Shown here: positions 28,429-36,852 of the stretch, piece after piece | How the letters are laid out: the number at the start of each line of letters is the position of its first letter | Numbering within the stretch: position 1 is the first letter of the stretch | Origin: Planctomycetia bacterium | Lineage (GTDB): Bacteria > Planctomycetota > Planctomycetia > Pirellulales > PNKZ01 | Assembly (NCBI GenBank): GCA_021413845.1 | Contig: JAIOPP010000026.1 | Location: 1 to 64,000, forward strand | DNA: 64,000 nt | Direction of reading: 5' to 3' | Position numbers and translations under genes: made by a program | The notes under the pieces: model-generated | Databases searched by the model: none | Told to the model about the DNA's origin: nothing | Seen by the model: only the letters and a program-made list of their open reading frames with translations

Positions 28429-31400
28429 ATGCAGCTAAGACCGACCGCTCTTTTAGTCCTCATCGGACGGTGCTGCACGATCGCCGCTTCGCTCATCGTC
28501 GTCGCTGCACCAAGCCTCGCGCAGGCACAAGCGGCAGACACGGCGCGCGGCGCTGCGGAGTGGGTTATCGAGCAAGGGGGCTCGGTCGGGTGCCGTGTGG
28601 AGCGCGGACAAGTCTTCGTTCGTCAAGGTGTGCCGTTTCCCAACGGTGAGTTCACCATCAACCGAGTAATGCTCAATCGTGCGAACCTCACCGATGACGA
28701 CTTGCGACGCCTGAAACCGCTCGACGATCTTGAGTATCTCTCCCTCGTCGGATCAGCGATCAGCGATGCGGGGCTCGTTCATCTCGCCGGTTTCGACCAA
28801 CTCGGCAGCCTCACGCTCAATGCAACGAAGATCACCGGTGCCGGCATGATCCACCTCACGAAAGTGAAGAAGCTTCGCAGCTTGCAGTCGATCAACACGA
28901 GAATCACCGACGACGGATTGAAGTCGCTCGCCGGCTGTCCGCATCTCACGCAAATCAATGTTTCCGAGACCGACGTCACGGATAAAGGAATCGAGCATCT
29001 CCGAACGCTCCGCTACCTCAGCGAATTGAAGCTCAACGGAACGGCCGTGACCGACGCCTGCCTGCCGTCGCTGGAACGGTTTGAAGTGCTGACCTCGCTC
29101 TCGGTCGACAAGTGCGCGATCACCGATGCGGGGGTGCCGGCGCTGGCGAAGCTTAAGCGGCTGAGAACGTTGAATGTGCGCGAAACGAAACTCTCGGCTG
29201 CCGGGCTTGAGGCGCTGAAGAAGGCATCGCCGCAGCTGGTCATCAATGCAAAAGGAAAAGGGGATACGCTCTTAGCCGGTGCGGACCCGCCTCGCCCCGG
29301 CGCGGTTGCGGTGCCAGGGCGGACTTCGGCGCCAACGCTCAAAGTCACGACAAATTCGTTCGTCAGGGTGGAGCCGATCGACCAAGTGTTCGAAGCGCCT
29401 CTGCCGAAGTTCCTCGAAGGGGCGACCGTGCACGGCCATACCGGCTACACGCCCGGAGCCGATCCGAACGATGGGTTCGTCGACATCGAGGTCGGCAACG
29501 AGACGGCCCTTTATCTGGCCGTGACGTACATCGGAGGCACCAACGAACCAGGGCCGGCCCCTACGACCTACAACCGATTGCTGCGCGACGGTTGGGTCGA
29601 TGTCGGCAATCTGCGGACCCATCCTTCGGATCCCGTGCGGGACCTGCTTTGGAAGAAGGTTGCGGCCGGTGAGAAGTTCCGTTTGCGTACCAGCCGGCAT
29701 TTCATGCCGTTGGTGATCGAGCCGAAGCAGGCCTCATCGAACCCGCTCGACCAAGTGCCGAACGACACGATGACCGCTTCGGCGGCGCAAGAGACGACGC
29801 GCTCGAAAGTCAGGCATTTGCTGCAAGGGCGTAAGTTCGATGAACTGGAGGCGCTCGCGGCGACGCTGAGGCGCGAAAAAAAGTACGACGCCGACGGCGA
29901 AGCACAGCTGGAGATTTTTTACGACGGGTTGATTGCTCGCGGAGAAACCAATGCCGAATGGGAAGACGATCGAAAGCTCTACGAAGCGTGGCTCGCGGCC
30001 AAGCCGACTTCACCGGCCGCGCACTACGCCCTGATTCGCTATTGGACGAAATACGGCTGGTTCGAGCGCAATAAGTTCGAGCGCGATCAAATTCCTTCCC
30101 GCGAGGTCTTCAAGCTCTTCAACGAGCGAGTCAAAGAGTCGCAGAAACTACTTATCAAGACTTCGGAATCCGCCGAACGCGATCCGCACTTTTATGTTCT
30201 GTTGATCGATTTGATACTATACGCCGGAGATAAGCCGGAGCTCCTCGACAAGGCGATCGCGAGTTCGCTGAAATTCGATGCCGACTACCTACCGCCGCTC
30301 GCCAAAGGAATGCGTTACTTTTTGCCCCGTTGGTACGGTGGTGAAGGAGACATGGAGAAATACGGCGCGCGCGTTGCAACGCAAACCAAAGAGCGCCACG
30401 GCGACGCGGTCTATGCGCTCGTCGCGATGCGCGGCGCCGAGTTCGACACGCCCGAGGTTCTCAAGCGGCATCATTTCGACTGGGAGCGCGTAAAACGGGG
30501 CTTCGCCGACCTCCGCAAGCGCTTCCCTAAGTCGTTCGCGTACGACAATTGGAACGTCAAGTTCGCCGCCTTGATGGAAGATCGGACCGAGACGCAGGCC
30601 GCCTTCGCGCGACTCGATGCGTACCCGAAGGCGATGTACAAACTCGACAAAGAGTTAGAGAAGTGGCGGCGCTGGGCGAACACCGACTTCCTCGCAGGCG
30701 ATCAACTCGCCGTCTACGAGACCTTGAAGCATCCGGTTCGCCGACTGGAATGGACGATCGACGACAAGCATTGGGTCGTGTTCGACGACCAAGCCGAGTT
30801 GGCGGTATTCGATGCGGCCGACGGGAAGTTGTCGTCGCGCGTCGCCACCTATGCAGCGGAGCCGCGCTTTGCGTCCGTAGTTCCCTTCGGCAAAACGGCC
30901 GTCGCCGTCGGAGCGGACGGCAAGGTGCGCGCCTACAAGATTCCCTCGGGCGAGGCGCGCGAGCTCGGCGTGCATGAAGGGGGCGTGCGCGATGCGGCCC
31001 TCTCGAGCGACGGCGGCGAATATGCCACGCTCGGCAACGACGGCAAGATCAAGTTCTGGGAGCTCGACTCGAAGGAGGAGGCCGCCTACGAATGGGACCT
31101 TTCGCCGATTCGCATCTCACGCCTCGCCTTCATTCCGAACAGTCGGAGCATCGCGATCGGCGACTCGGATCATCGCGTCGGCTTTTGGAATCGCGACACG
31201 AAGCAGAAGTCGATCGATCTCGCGCCGCGCAATGCGGCCGTGCGAGCGCTCCGCGTCTCTCCCGACGGCACGATGCTCGCCGTACTCGCCGGAAACGAAC
31301 TGACGCTCTGGCGCTTGAAAGAGTGGGAGCTGACGGCGACCGTTTCGGTCGACGGCTATATCGTCCATGAAGGGTTGGCCTTCTCGCGCGACGGCAAGTC

Positions 31401-31659
31401 GTTGGCCGGCGCGGCGACGCGCCGACGGCGCGCCGCGGTTGCGACGGGGCCGGGTACGGAGTCAGGACCGGGGCAGCGGCCCGCGCTCGAACCTTCGCCC
31501 GCGCCCGACATTCTCGTCTGGAACACGGCCGACGGCACGCTCCGCCGGACGTTACGCGGCCACAAGGCGCCGATCCGCTCGCTGAGCTTCAACTCCGACG
31601 GCACCCGACTCGTCAGCGGGAGCGACGACATGACGATTCGCGTTTGGAAGACCGACTGA
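28429..31659 (+). CDS. Secreted LRR - DUF4034-like - WD40 protein
   Basis: A 1076-residue protein starting at ATG 28429, which gives a signal peptide (about 5-34, ending near SLAQAQA). Residues about 85-280 are leucine-rich repeats of the short bacterial kind ('LEYLSLVGSAISDAGL', 'LTQINVSETDVTDKGI'). A domain around 310-430 has no name I can give. Residues about 450-740 resemble DUF4034, a helical region rich in Trp and Tyr. The C-terminal third is a WD40-type beta-propeller whose last blades are clear ('IRSLSFNSDGTRLVSGSDD'). All three modules are protein-interaction scaffolds. No catalytic residues are seen. Single gene; planctomycete-typical architecture. Confidence 0.85.
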   Translation: MQLRPTALLVLIGRCCTIAASLIVVAAPSLAQAQAADTARGAAEWVIEQGGSVGCRVERGQVFVRQGVPFPNGEFTINRVMLNRANLTDDDLRRLKPLDDLEYLSLVGSAISDAGLVHLAGFDQLGSLTLNATKITGAGMIHLTKVKKLRSLQSINTRITDDGLKSLAGCPHLTQINVSETDVTDKGIEHLRTLRYLSELKLNGTAVTDACLPSLERFEVLTSLSVDKCAITDAGVPALAKLKRLRTLNVRETKLSAAGLEALKKASPQLVINAKGKGDTLLAGADPPRPGAVAVPGRTSAPTLKVTTNSFVRVEPIDQVFEAPLPKFLEGATVHGHTGYTPGADPNDGFVDIEVGNETALYLAVTYIGGTNEPGPAPTTYNRLLRDGWVDVGNLRTHPSDPVRDLLWKKVAAGEKFRLRTSRHFMPLVIEPKQASSNPLDQVPNDTMTASAAQETTRSKVRHLLQGRKFDELEALAATLRREKKYDADGEAQLEIFYDGLIARGETNAEWEDDRKLYEAWLAAKPTSPAAHYALIRYWTKYGWFERNKFERDQIPSREVFKLFNERVKESQKLLIKTSESAERDPHFYVLLIDLILYAGDKPELLDKAIASSLKFDADYLPPLAKGMRYFLPRWYGGEGDMEKYGARVATQTKERHGDAVYALVAMRGAEFDTPEVLKRHHFDWERVKRGFADLRKRFPKSFAYDNWNVKFAALMEDRTETQAAFARLDAYPKAMYKLDKELEKWRRWANTDFLAGDQLAVYETLKHPVRRLEWTIDDKHWVVFDDQAELAVFDAADGKLSSRVATYAAEPRFASVVPFGKTAVAVGADGKVRAYKIPSGEARELGVHEGGVRDAALSSDGGEYATLGNDGKIKFWELDSKEEAAYEWDLSPIRISRLAFIPNSRSIAIGDSDHRVGFWNRDTKQKSIDLAPRNAAVRALRVSPDGTMLAVLAGNELTLWRLKEWELTATVSVDGYIVHEGLAFSRDGKSLAGAATRRRRAAVATGPGTESGPGQRPALEPSPAPDILVWNTADGTLRRTLRGHKAPIRSLSFNSDGTRLVSGSDDMTIRVWKTD

Positions 31660-31673
31660 CCGAAAGACGAACG

Positions 31674-32090
31674 CTACTTCTTTCGTTTGTACCGCGTAAT
31701 CCCTTCGCCGGCCGAACGGTCGAATGGTTGCTCGGGCCAGGCCGTCTTCTCGCTGAGGTACATCAAGCCGAGATGGTCACCGTTCAGTTCGACCAACCTC
31801 CGCTCATACTTCTCGCCGACGAAAGAGACCTCGTCCGATTCGGTGCAGTTCAAGGTCAAGGTCGGGGGCAGCGCCTCCCAATTCAGTTTCCAAGTTCCCG
31901 CGAGGCGGTTTCCGCCGGGCGAGTAGCCGCGTCTCTCGAACGTGCCATCGGCCTTGACGATCAGCGTCCCCATGCAGGGCCCGCCGACCCAGGTGCCGTG
32001 CAATTTCGATTCGAGCTGCCCCGGTCCATCGGCAGCGTGAGCGAGTGCCGTCGTCGAGCAGAACGCGATCAGGGCTAAGAGGCGGATCAT
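31674..32090 (-). CDS. Small secreted protein, lipocalin-like
   Basis: A 138-residue protein with a signal peptide ('MIRLLALIAFCSTTALAHA') when started at 32090; longer in-frame starts give an Arg-rich extension that is unlikely to be translated. The mature part reads like a small beta-barrel that senses or binds ('GTWVGGPCMGTLIVKADGTF', then 'LAGTWKLNWEALPPTLTL'). This pattern is common in planctomycete TIGR-type secreted proteins. It is convergent with the WD40 protein gene, whose stop lies only 14 bases away. Function unknown. Confidence 0.7.
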   Translation of the reverse strand: MIRLLALIAFCSTTALAHAADGPGQLESKLHGTWVGGPCMGTLIVKADGTFERRGYSPGGNRLAGTWKLNWEALPPTLTLNCTESDEVSFVGEKYERRLVELNGDHLGLMYLSEKTAWPEQPFDRSAGEGITRYKRKK

Positions 32091-32345
32091 CGCTACTCTC
32101 CGAAGATAGGAACTCCCGTATGTTCTGAGACGATGCAGGTTCACGGAAGGTTCCCGTTCGATAGGAAACGATCCGAAAAGACGGGGCGGCCATGGCGCGA
32201 ATGCCCAACGGCGACGAGCGAACAACCGGACGTTGCGCCTGTAGCGATTGTAACGCCGCCGGCTTCGACGGTCCCGCTTGTGACCTAAGTTTGCAGCGGA
32301 TGCCCGGCTCTTCGTCGTCGGGCCCGATCCTTCTGCGAGCCGGCC

Positions 32346-33488
32346 ATGCATCTCAGCACCTCCGTCGATCTGCGCAGCAAGACGCGCTTAGTCGGCCTCG
32401 ATCTATTGCGCTTGTTCGCCGTCCTCCTCGTCCTCGGACGGCACATTCCGCTTCCCCCGGAGAGCGTTCGAATTCCTCTCCGCGGATTCTTCGAATACTG
32501 GTTCCGCGGCGGTTGGGTCGGCGTCGATCTGTTCTTCGTCCTCAGTGGTTTTCTCGTCGCCGGATTGCTGTTCAACGAGTATCAAGCCTGCGGCACGATT
32601 TCGCCGTGGCGGTTCTACGTGCGCCGCGGCTGGAAGATTTATCCCGCTTTCTACGTGATGATCGGCGTCACGCTCGCGTACTACGCCTACCGCGGAGTGT
32701 ACTTACCCAAGCCGGCTGTTCTTTCGGAACTGCTCTTTCTGCAAAGCTATCTGCCGGGATTGTGGAACCACACCTGGTCGCTGGCCGTCGAGGAACACTT
32801 CTACTTGCTCTTGCCGCTGGTGCTCGTCGGGCTGTTGCGTTGGAACAAGAAGTCAGTCGCTCCGCTGCGATCGATACTGCCGCTGGCAGGCGTCGTCGGC
32901 GCGCTCTGCTTATATTGGCGCATCGCGCGCTGGGAAGCGCATCCCGTTTTCGATAACCAAACCAATCTGTTCCCCACACACTTGCGGCTCGATGGTCTGT
33001 TCTTCGGTGTCGCGCTCTCGTATCTGTATCACTTTCACAAGCCAAGCTTCATTTCGCTGCTCAAGCCTTGGCGCGGTGTACTCCTCATCGCCGGCTTGCT
33101 GCTGTTGGCGCCCGCGTTTTATTGGACTTTTGCGGATCCGATTTTGTTCACCGTCGGCTTCACGATGTTCTACATCGGCGGTGGATTGCTGCTCGTCGGC
33201 GTATTGCTGTGCGATCTGCCGCGCGACGGCTTTGTCGGCGGAGTCTTGAAGCGCCTCGCGAAACTGGGGTCGTACTCTTACTCGATCTATCTCTGGCACA
33301 TGCCGTTCCTGGTATGGGGAGTGCCGCTCGTGCAACGCATGCTCGGCCGCCCGCTCGGTTTCTCCGGCGCCGTCGTTGTGTATTTATCGGGTTCGCTGGT
33401 CTGCGGCGTCGTCATGGCAAAGTGTGTCGAGATGCCGGCGCTTAAGCTTCGCGAGCGCTGGTTTCCGGCGCGCAGCCCCGAGCGATAG
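32346..33488 (+). CDS. Acyltransferase 3 family membrane protein
   Basis: A 380-residue integral membrane protein with about ten hydrophobic helices. The family motif R-X10-H is present at residues about 22-33 ('RLFAVLLVLGRH'). 'VDLFFVLSGFLVAGLLF' (about 59-75) and 'SLAVEEHFYLLLPLVL' are other family hallmarks. Members transfer acetyl or other acyl groups from acyl-CoA to cell-surface polysaccharides or lipids (OafA/NodX/YrhL). The substrate is unknown here; no polysaccharide genes are adjacent. It is transcribed divergently from the small lipocalin-like gene. Confidence 0.92.
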   Translation: MHLSTSVDLRSKTRLVGLDLLRLFAVLLVLGRHIPLPPESVRIPLRGFFEYWFRGGWVGVDLFFVLSGFLVAGLLFNEYQACGTISPWRFYVRRGWKIYPAFYVMIGVTLAYYAYRGVYLPKPAVLSELLFLQSYLPGLWNHTWSLAVEEHFYLLLPLVLVGLLRWNKKSVAPLRSILPLAGVVGALCLYWRIARWEAHPVFDNQTNLFPTHLRLDGLFFGVALSYLYHFHKPSFISLLKPWRGVLLIAGLLLLAPAFYWTFADPILFTVGFTMFYIGGGLLLVGVLLCDLPRDGFVGGVLKRLAKLGSYSYSIYLWHMPFLVWGVPLVQRMLGRPLGFSGAVVVYLSGSLVCGVVMAKCVEMPALKLRERWFPARSPER

Positions 33489-33569
33489 AAAGCGATCGCC
33501 TGTCCGAACTTCGGGACGCGCGAATGGTCAAGCGCGACGCGCTATTAGCGGCTCTCACGCTTGCGGGCG

Positions 33570-34058
33570 CTACCACCATCCCCAACTCGACCAGACGAAC
33601 AGACACATGTTCACCGTGATCGTGAGGCACCAACTAACCGGCCAGACCGGCGCGATTCCGTGACCTCTCGTCAAACGAAACAGAGCCGCGGCCATGATCG
33701 CCACGCTCGCCAAGACGTTTACCGCCGACACCCATATCGGGGCTTGCGATAGACACAGATTGACGATCGCCGCCGGCAGCAGAGCAACGGACCCGATCAG
33801 GCAGATCCGGCCGAGGTCTCCCCAATACACTTGCCGCAGAGCGCCGGCGAGCCCGATGGCCGAGGCGCTGATTTGCACGACCCAAGTAAAACTGGGAACG
33901 AGCATTCCCACAATCAGAACTTCCATAAGGCCGGCGCGCTCCGTCGTCCAAGCCAACGAGCCGGAGAAGATCGCGGTAACCACCGCTCCGGCAGCAAACC
34001 AGCCGGCAGTTTCGAGATAAGAATATCCTCTGGGAATTCGGCTAGAAACTACGTCCAT
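33570..34058 (-). CDS. Hypothetical five-helix membrane protein
   Basis: A 162-residue protein. The ATG at 34058 is preceded by AGGAGGAGC, a near-perfect ribosome binding site, so the longer frame is rejected. Hydrophobic helices lie at about residues 16-36, 46-65, 77-98, 102-123 and 135-155. No motif is recognised. It is convergent with the acyltransferase gene. An inner-membrane location is likely. Confidence 0.7.
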   Translation of the reverse strand: MDVVSSRIPRGYSYLETAGWFAAGAVVTAIFSGSLAWTTERAGLMEVLIVGMLVPSFTWVVQISASAIGLAGALRQVYWGDLGRICLIGSVALLPAAIVNLCLSQAPIWVSAVNVLASVAIMAAALFRLTRGHGIAPVWPVSWCLTITVNMCLFVWSSWGWW

Positions 34059-34293
34059 GAATGCTCCTCCTGTAGTCGAACTAGTTGCTACCAGGGACAG
34101 CCTAACACGTCGCTCCCTCACGGCGTAGCATGCGGACCCTTGCCCGCGGGTGCCGATTTGCCGGGTGGCGACCAAGATTGATCTTGCCCGAATGCATGCC
34201 GACGGCTTGAATGGTCCGCCCGGCTGCGCACCGGCCGAGTTCTCGACAATCGTTTTCTCTGCGCGCTTCCCTCTCCTTCTCAGGTGTACGTGA

Positions 34294-34788
34294 ATGCATA
34301 GTCGATTATCACGCGTGACGAGCGGTGTGTTGGCGTTCGCGGCGGTTGCGTTGACGGCCGCTCCGAGCTGGGCTGTTTACTATGCGCTGGGTCCGTCGAA
34401 GGACGAGTGGGGATTGAAGTACGAGGTCGAGGTGAGTGCCGCGGATCGCGACATGCTGAACGTCGCCTTCACGCTGGCCGACGAAGGGAGACTGAAGCCC
34501 GTTCATTCGTTCACAGTGGTTGCTTTCAGTAAGCCGACCCGTGAAGGGAGCCGGACGTACGACGTGAAGGCGCCGCTCGAATTGAAAACGACCGCCGACG
34601 GCAAACGGGCGGCCCAAGTCCGGATCCCCAAGAAGTTCATCGATCAAGCGATGATTCGGGTCCTCACGCTCTCGGTCGACGGCCGGCGACAAACGGCCGG
34701 CGCAGCCTACTACGACATCCCGCTCGCGAAGTTCCTGAACGCAGCCCCGGCTGTTGCGACACCGCCGACACAGAAGATCATCAAGTAA
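34294..34788 (+). CDS. Secreted protein of unknown function
   Basis: A 164-residue protein with a signal peptide (about 7-27, 'TAAPSWA' before the cut). The mature domain of about 115 residues is rich in charged strands ('KYEVEVSAADRDMLNVAF', 'SFTVVAFSKPTREG', 'RVLTLSVDGRRQ'). This suggests an all-beta fold resembling an Ig or carboxypeptidase-regulatory domain. The C-terminus is a Pro/Ala/Thr tail. No family can be named. Isolated gene; the repeat-rich region follows it. Confidence 0.7.
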   Translation: MHSRLSRVTSGVLAFAAVALTAAPSWAVYYALGPSKDEWGLKYEVEVSAADRDMLNVAFTLADEGRLKPVHSFTVVAFSKPTREGSRTYDVKAPLELKTTADGKRAAQVRIPKKFIDQAMIRVLTLSVDGRRQTAGAAYYDIPLAKFLNAAPAVATPPTQKIIK

Positions 34789-34874
34789 GCAACGGCGCAT
34801 GCGCGACACCGAACACGTCGCCCCCATGATCGATCCGGCGCACCGCTACCGCGACCGATTCAGAAACGACCGAT

Positions 34875-34949
34875 TTGTCGCCGGCCGTTCCGCACGTTAA
34901 AACATCGAGATCGAGCCATCCCCATTCGGCGGCCGAATACCTGTTAAGT
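34875..34949 (+). repeat. attC-like site, copy 2 of the 12526 repeat
   Basis: Shares ttgtcgcc, gccgtt and aacatcgagatcgag with 12526-12611, in the same order. It ends with GTTAAGT (34943-34949), which fits GTTRRRY. A cassette-type membrane-protein gene starts 18 bases later. As in copy 1, the left core is imperfect. Confidence 0.5.
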
Positions 34950-34967
34950 CAGGCATGCGCCATATTC

Positions 34968-35396
34968 ATGAGCGATAACTCAGTGCATCTGGCTTCTCGC
35001 GCGCTAAGGGGAATTTTACTAGCTCTCATGATCGTGAATTTAATTGGATTGTTCTGCCCCGTCGCAGAAAATCTTCATCAAGGAATGTTAGATAAGCCCG
35101 GTGATGAATGGTTCGGCTATGAACTAGTAATCTTTGGTTGCCTAGTGGCGATGGGCCTGCCATTCGCAATTGGATTAGTGTGTGTGATTGTTGCCGTACA
35201 GATGAAAACGATCGAGAGGAATGCCGTTATCGGCTTTTCACTTGCCTGGATCATTTACGCCCCGCCGATCATCTGGGTCTTGCTTACGGATAACGATACC
35301 AAGCGATACGGGTTTTATCTTGTATCCTTCCCTCCGATACTCTTAATCATCCCTGTCTTGATTGCATATAACATTAGAATCGTCCGTGCGCCGTAG
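34968..35396 (+). CDS. Hypothetical four-helix membrane protein
   Basis: A 142-residue protein with four hydrophobic helices (about residues 12-30, 45-70, 80-100 and 112-136) and a short basic tail. The start at 34968 is chosen because it lies after the attC-like core; a longer frame would read through the site. It uses AT-rich codons more than its neighbours, a sign of foreign origin. The last codons (Arg-Ala-Pro and the stop) lie in the 5'-truncated copy of the GGGTGGC repeat, so its natural C-terminus may have been replaced. No family is recognised. Confidence 0.6.
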   Translation: MSDNSVHLASRALRGILLALMIVNLIGLFCPVAENLHQGMLDKPGDEWFGYELVIFGCLVAMGLPFAIGLVCVIVAVQMKTIERNAVIGFSLAWIIYAPPIIWVLLTDNDTKRYGFYLVSFPPILLIIPVLIAYNIRIVRAP

Positions 35397-35484
35397 GCGC
35401 AAGAGGAATCGGGGATGTGGCTCGGCAAATTTGCGCCTCTTGTCGCTCCGCGACCCCGACAACGAGTTGTCGGGGCCACCCTGC
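35382..35484 (+). repeat. GGGTGGC repeat family, copy 1 (5' truncated)
   Basis: From gtccgtgcgccgtaggcgcaa to gccaccctgc. Compared with the other two copies it lacks the first ~20 bp (GGGTGGCACGGACAA). It keeps the inner gaggaatc/gcgcctctt elements and the hairpin ccccgacaac/gttgtcgggg. It supplies the stop codon of the preceding gene. Confidence 0.75.
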
Positions 35485-35593
35485 GATCCAGCCGACCCGC
35501 AGTCGAAGGTTGATTAGATCATCGATTCTGGGCGCGATAGACTGATGGCGAGCCCGCTCACTTCGAGCGGGCGGCTGATCACGATCGTTAGAC
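35483..35593 (+). repeat. attC-like site, copy 2 of the 13081 repeat
   Basis: Matches 13081-13203 over gcgatccagccgacccgca, gatggcgagcccg and gagcgggcggct. It ends with GTTAGAC (35587-35593), followed by an ATG after 16 bases. The hairpin gcccgctc/gagcgggc is perfect here. Confidence 0.55.
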
Positions 35594-35609
35594 GGAATTA
35601 GCTAGACCG

Positions 35610-36023
35610 ATGCACACCGACGTACATCAAGGATGGACCTTCTGTTTTCGTAAGAATGTCCATATGTATTGCCACAGTCTCAAGGCAGAAAAGAGTGGTA
35701 GGCAGTACAAAGTCCCATGCGAGGACACACCGACGGGCTTCGTCGGAATATGGCCGTATGACCTGAAGCTCGACGATTCAACCTATCGAGACCTTGTAGA
35801 AGCGTTACTCGAATGGGCTGCTTCCCTCGGATTGAAGTACAGACTTTACAAGACGCGGGACGAATACGCGGGGTGGCACGGACAACTTTGTTGTCCGTGC
35901 GCCGTAGGCGTAAGAGGAATCGTTTTGCGTCCCGATAACTTTACGCCTCTTGTCGCTGCGCGACCCCGACAACAAGTTGTCGCGGCCACCCTGCTCTTGC
36001 ACCTTCACCGTCGTACGTGTTAA
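35610..36023 (+). CDS. Hypothetical cassette protein, C-terminus from a repeat
   Basis: A 137-residue frame. The first ~86 residues look like a compact soluble domain (Trp, Tyr, Cys and Asp/Glu rich, no signal peptide). From residue 87 the frame enters the GGGTGGC repeat and becomes Cys/Arg/Val-rich low-complexity sequence that also occurs in reading frames of other copies. The native C-terminus is therefore probably lost, and the product may be non-functional. The ATG lies 16 bases after an attC-like core. No family is recognised for the N-terminal domain. Confidence 0.45.
   Translation: MHTDVHQGWTFCFRKNVHMYCHSLKAEKSGRQYKVPCEDTPTGFVGIWPYDLKLDDSTYRDLVEALLEWAASLGLKYRLYKTRDEYAGWHGQLCCPCAVGVRGIVLRPDNFTPLVAARPRQQVVAATLLLHLHRRTC
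35871..35993 (+). repeat. GGGTGGC repeat family, copy 2 (full length)
   Basis: About 123 bp with terminal inverted repeats GGGTGGC and GCCACCC. It contains two hairpins (cggacaac/gttgtccg at the left; ccccgacaac/gttgtcgcgg at the right) and no coding capacity of its own. It is inserted in the 3' part of a small gene. Confidence 0.8.
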
Positions 36024-36065
36024 GGCCATAGTGCGTCGTGTCGTCCGGCACCGAACAACCGGAAT

Positions 36066-36521
36066 TCAAAGAGCAATTTTATCGGTCTCTTTGGAAATCG
36101 CATTACCTAGCGGTGTCGAAAATCGCTCCATAAGATAGAGGCTCACAAAGAATGCGAAGACATGTTCACCCACGATCTGACGATAAGGATAACTGCACAC
36201 TCGAATGGTCACGAATATCCAAGCCATGATACTCGACCAAAAGGTCAATGCAATTAAATAAACGAGGCGATGAACATGCCTCCGTCGTACTTTCTCATAA
36301 ACACCTAAGATAACGGAAAACGGAATACCGATACAAACCGCTCCCACGAATGAAACAAACTGCAGATTAAAAACCACCTGATCCCAACTTAGATCGATAG
36401 GATTCAGTGGTTCAACATAACTCCAGAGACCCATTAGCACTAGCATTTGAATCGCACCGACGAGTCCTACGGTGAACATGCCGTAGACAAGTAAAGCGCC
36501 GATCTTTTTAATCGTCCGCAT
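36066..36521 (-). CDS. Hypothetical four-helix membrane protein
   Basis: A 151-residue protein with hydrophobic helices at about residues 8-32, 52-76, 85-108 and 115-135. It has no recognised motif and opposes its neighbours' direction. Its codon use is AT-richer than the surrounding large genes and similar to the membrane protein at 34968-35396, which fits a shared foreign origin. It lies between two copies of the GGGTGGC repeat. Its start is followed by a normal codon run, but the ribosome binding site is weak. Confidence 0.6.
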   Translation of the reverse strand: MRTIKKIGALLVYGMFTVGLVGAIQMLVLMGLWSYVEPLNPIDLSWDQVVFNLQFVSFVGAVCIGIPFSVILGVYEKVRRRHVHRLVYLIALTFWSSIMAWIFVTIRVCSYPYRQIVGEHVFAFFVSLYLMERFSTPLGNAISKETDKIAL

Positions 36522-36679
36522 GATGAGCTGAGCTTATTGATGTTTGCGCGAATAATGAATCCGTGACGCACAACGAAACCCGATTCCGCGATGCTCCGCC
36601 TTGGCTCAATCGACTCGCCGCCATGAGCCGTGCGAGAATCCCTCGTATCGTATTTTGGCATTGCTTATGCAGCGATGCG

Positions 36680-36796
36680 GGGTGGCACGGACAAATGTCC
36701 GTGCGCCGTAGGCGTAAGAGGAATCGTTTTGTGTCCCGATAACTTTCGCCTCTTGTCGCTGCGCGACCCCGACAACAAGTTGTCGGGGCTACCCTG
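36680..36796 (+). repeat. GGGTGGC repeat family, copy 3 (full length)
   Basis: Same structure as the copy at 35871-35993 with a shortened left hairpin (cggacaaatgtccg) and the right hairpin ccccgacaac/gttgtcgggg. Terminal inverted repeats are GGGTGGC and the variant GCTACCC. It is intergenic here. Confidence 0.8.
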
Positions 36797-36852
36797 CTGA
36801 GCGGCCTGTCTAACGTCTTCTAATCTGCCTCACGTGTGGCGGACGCGTCACG

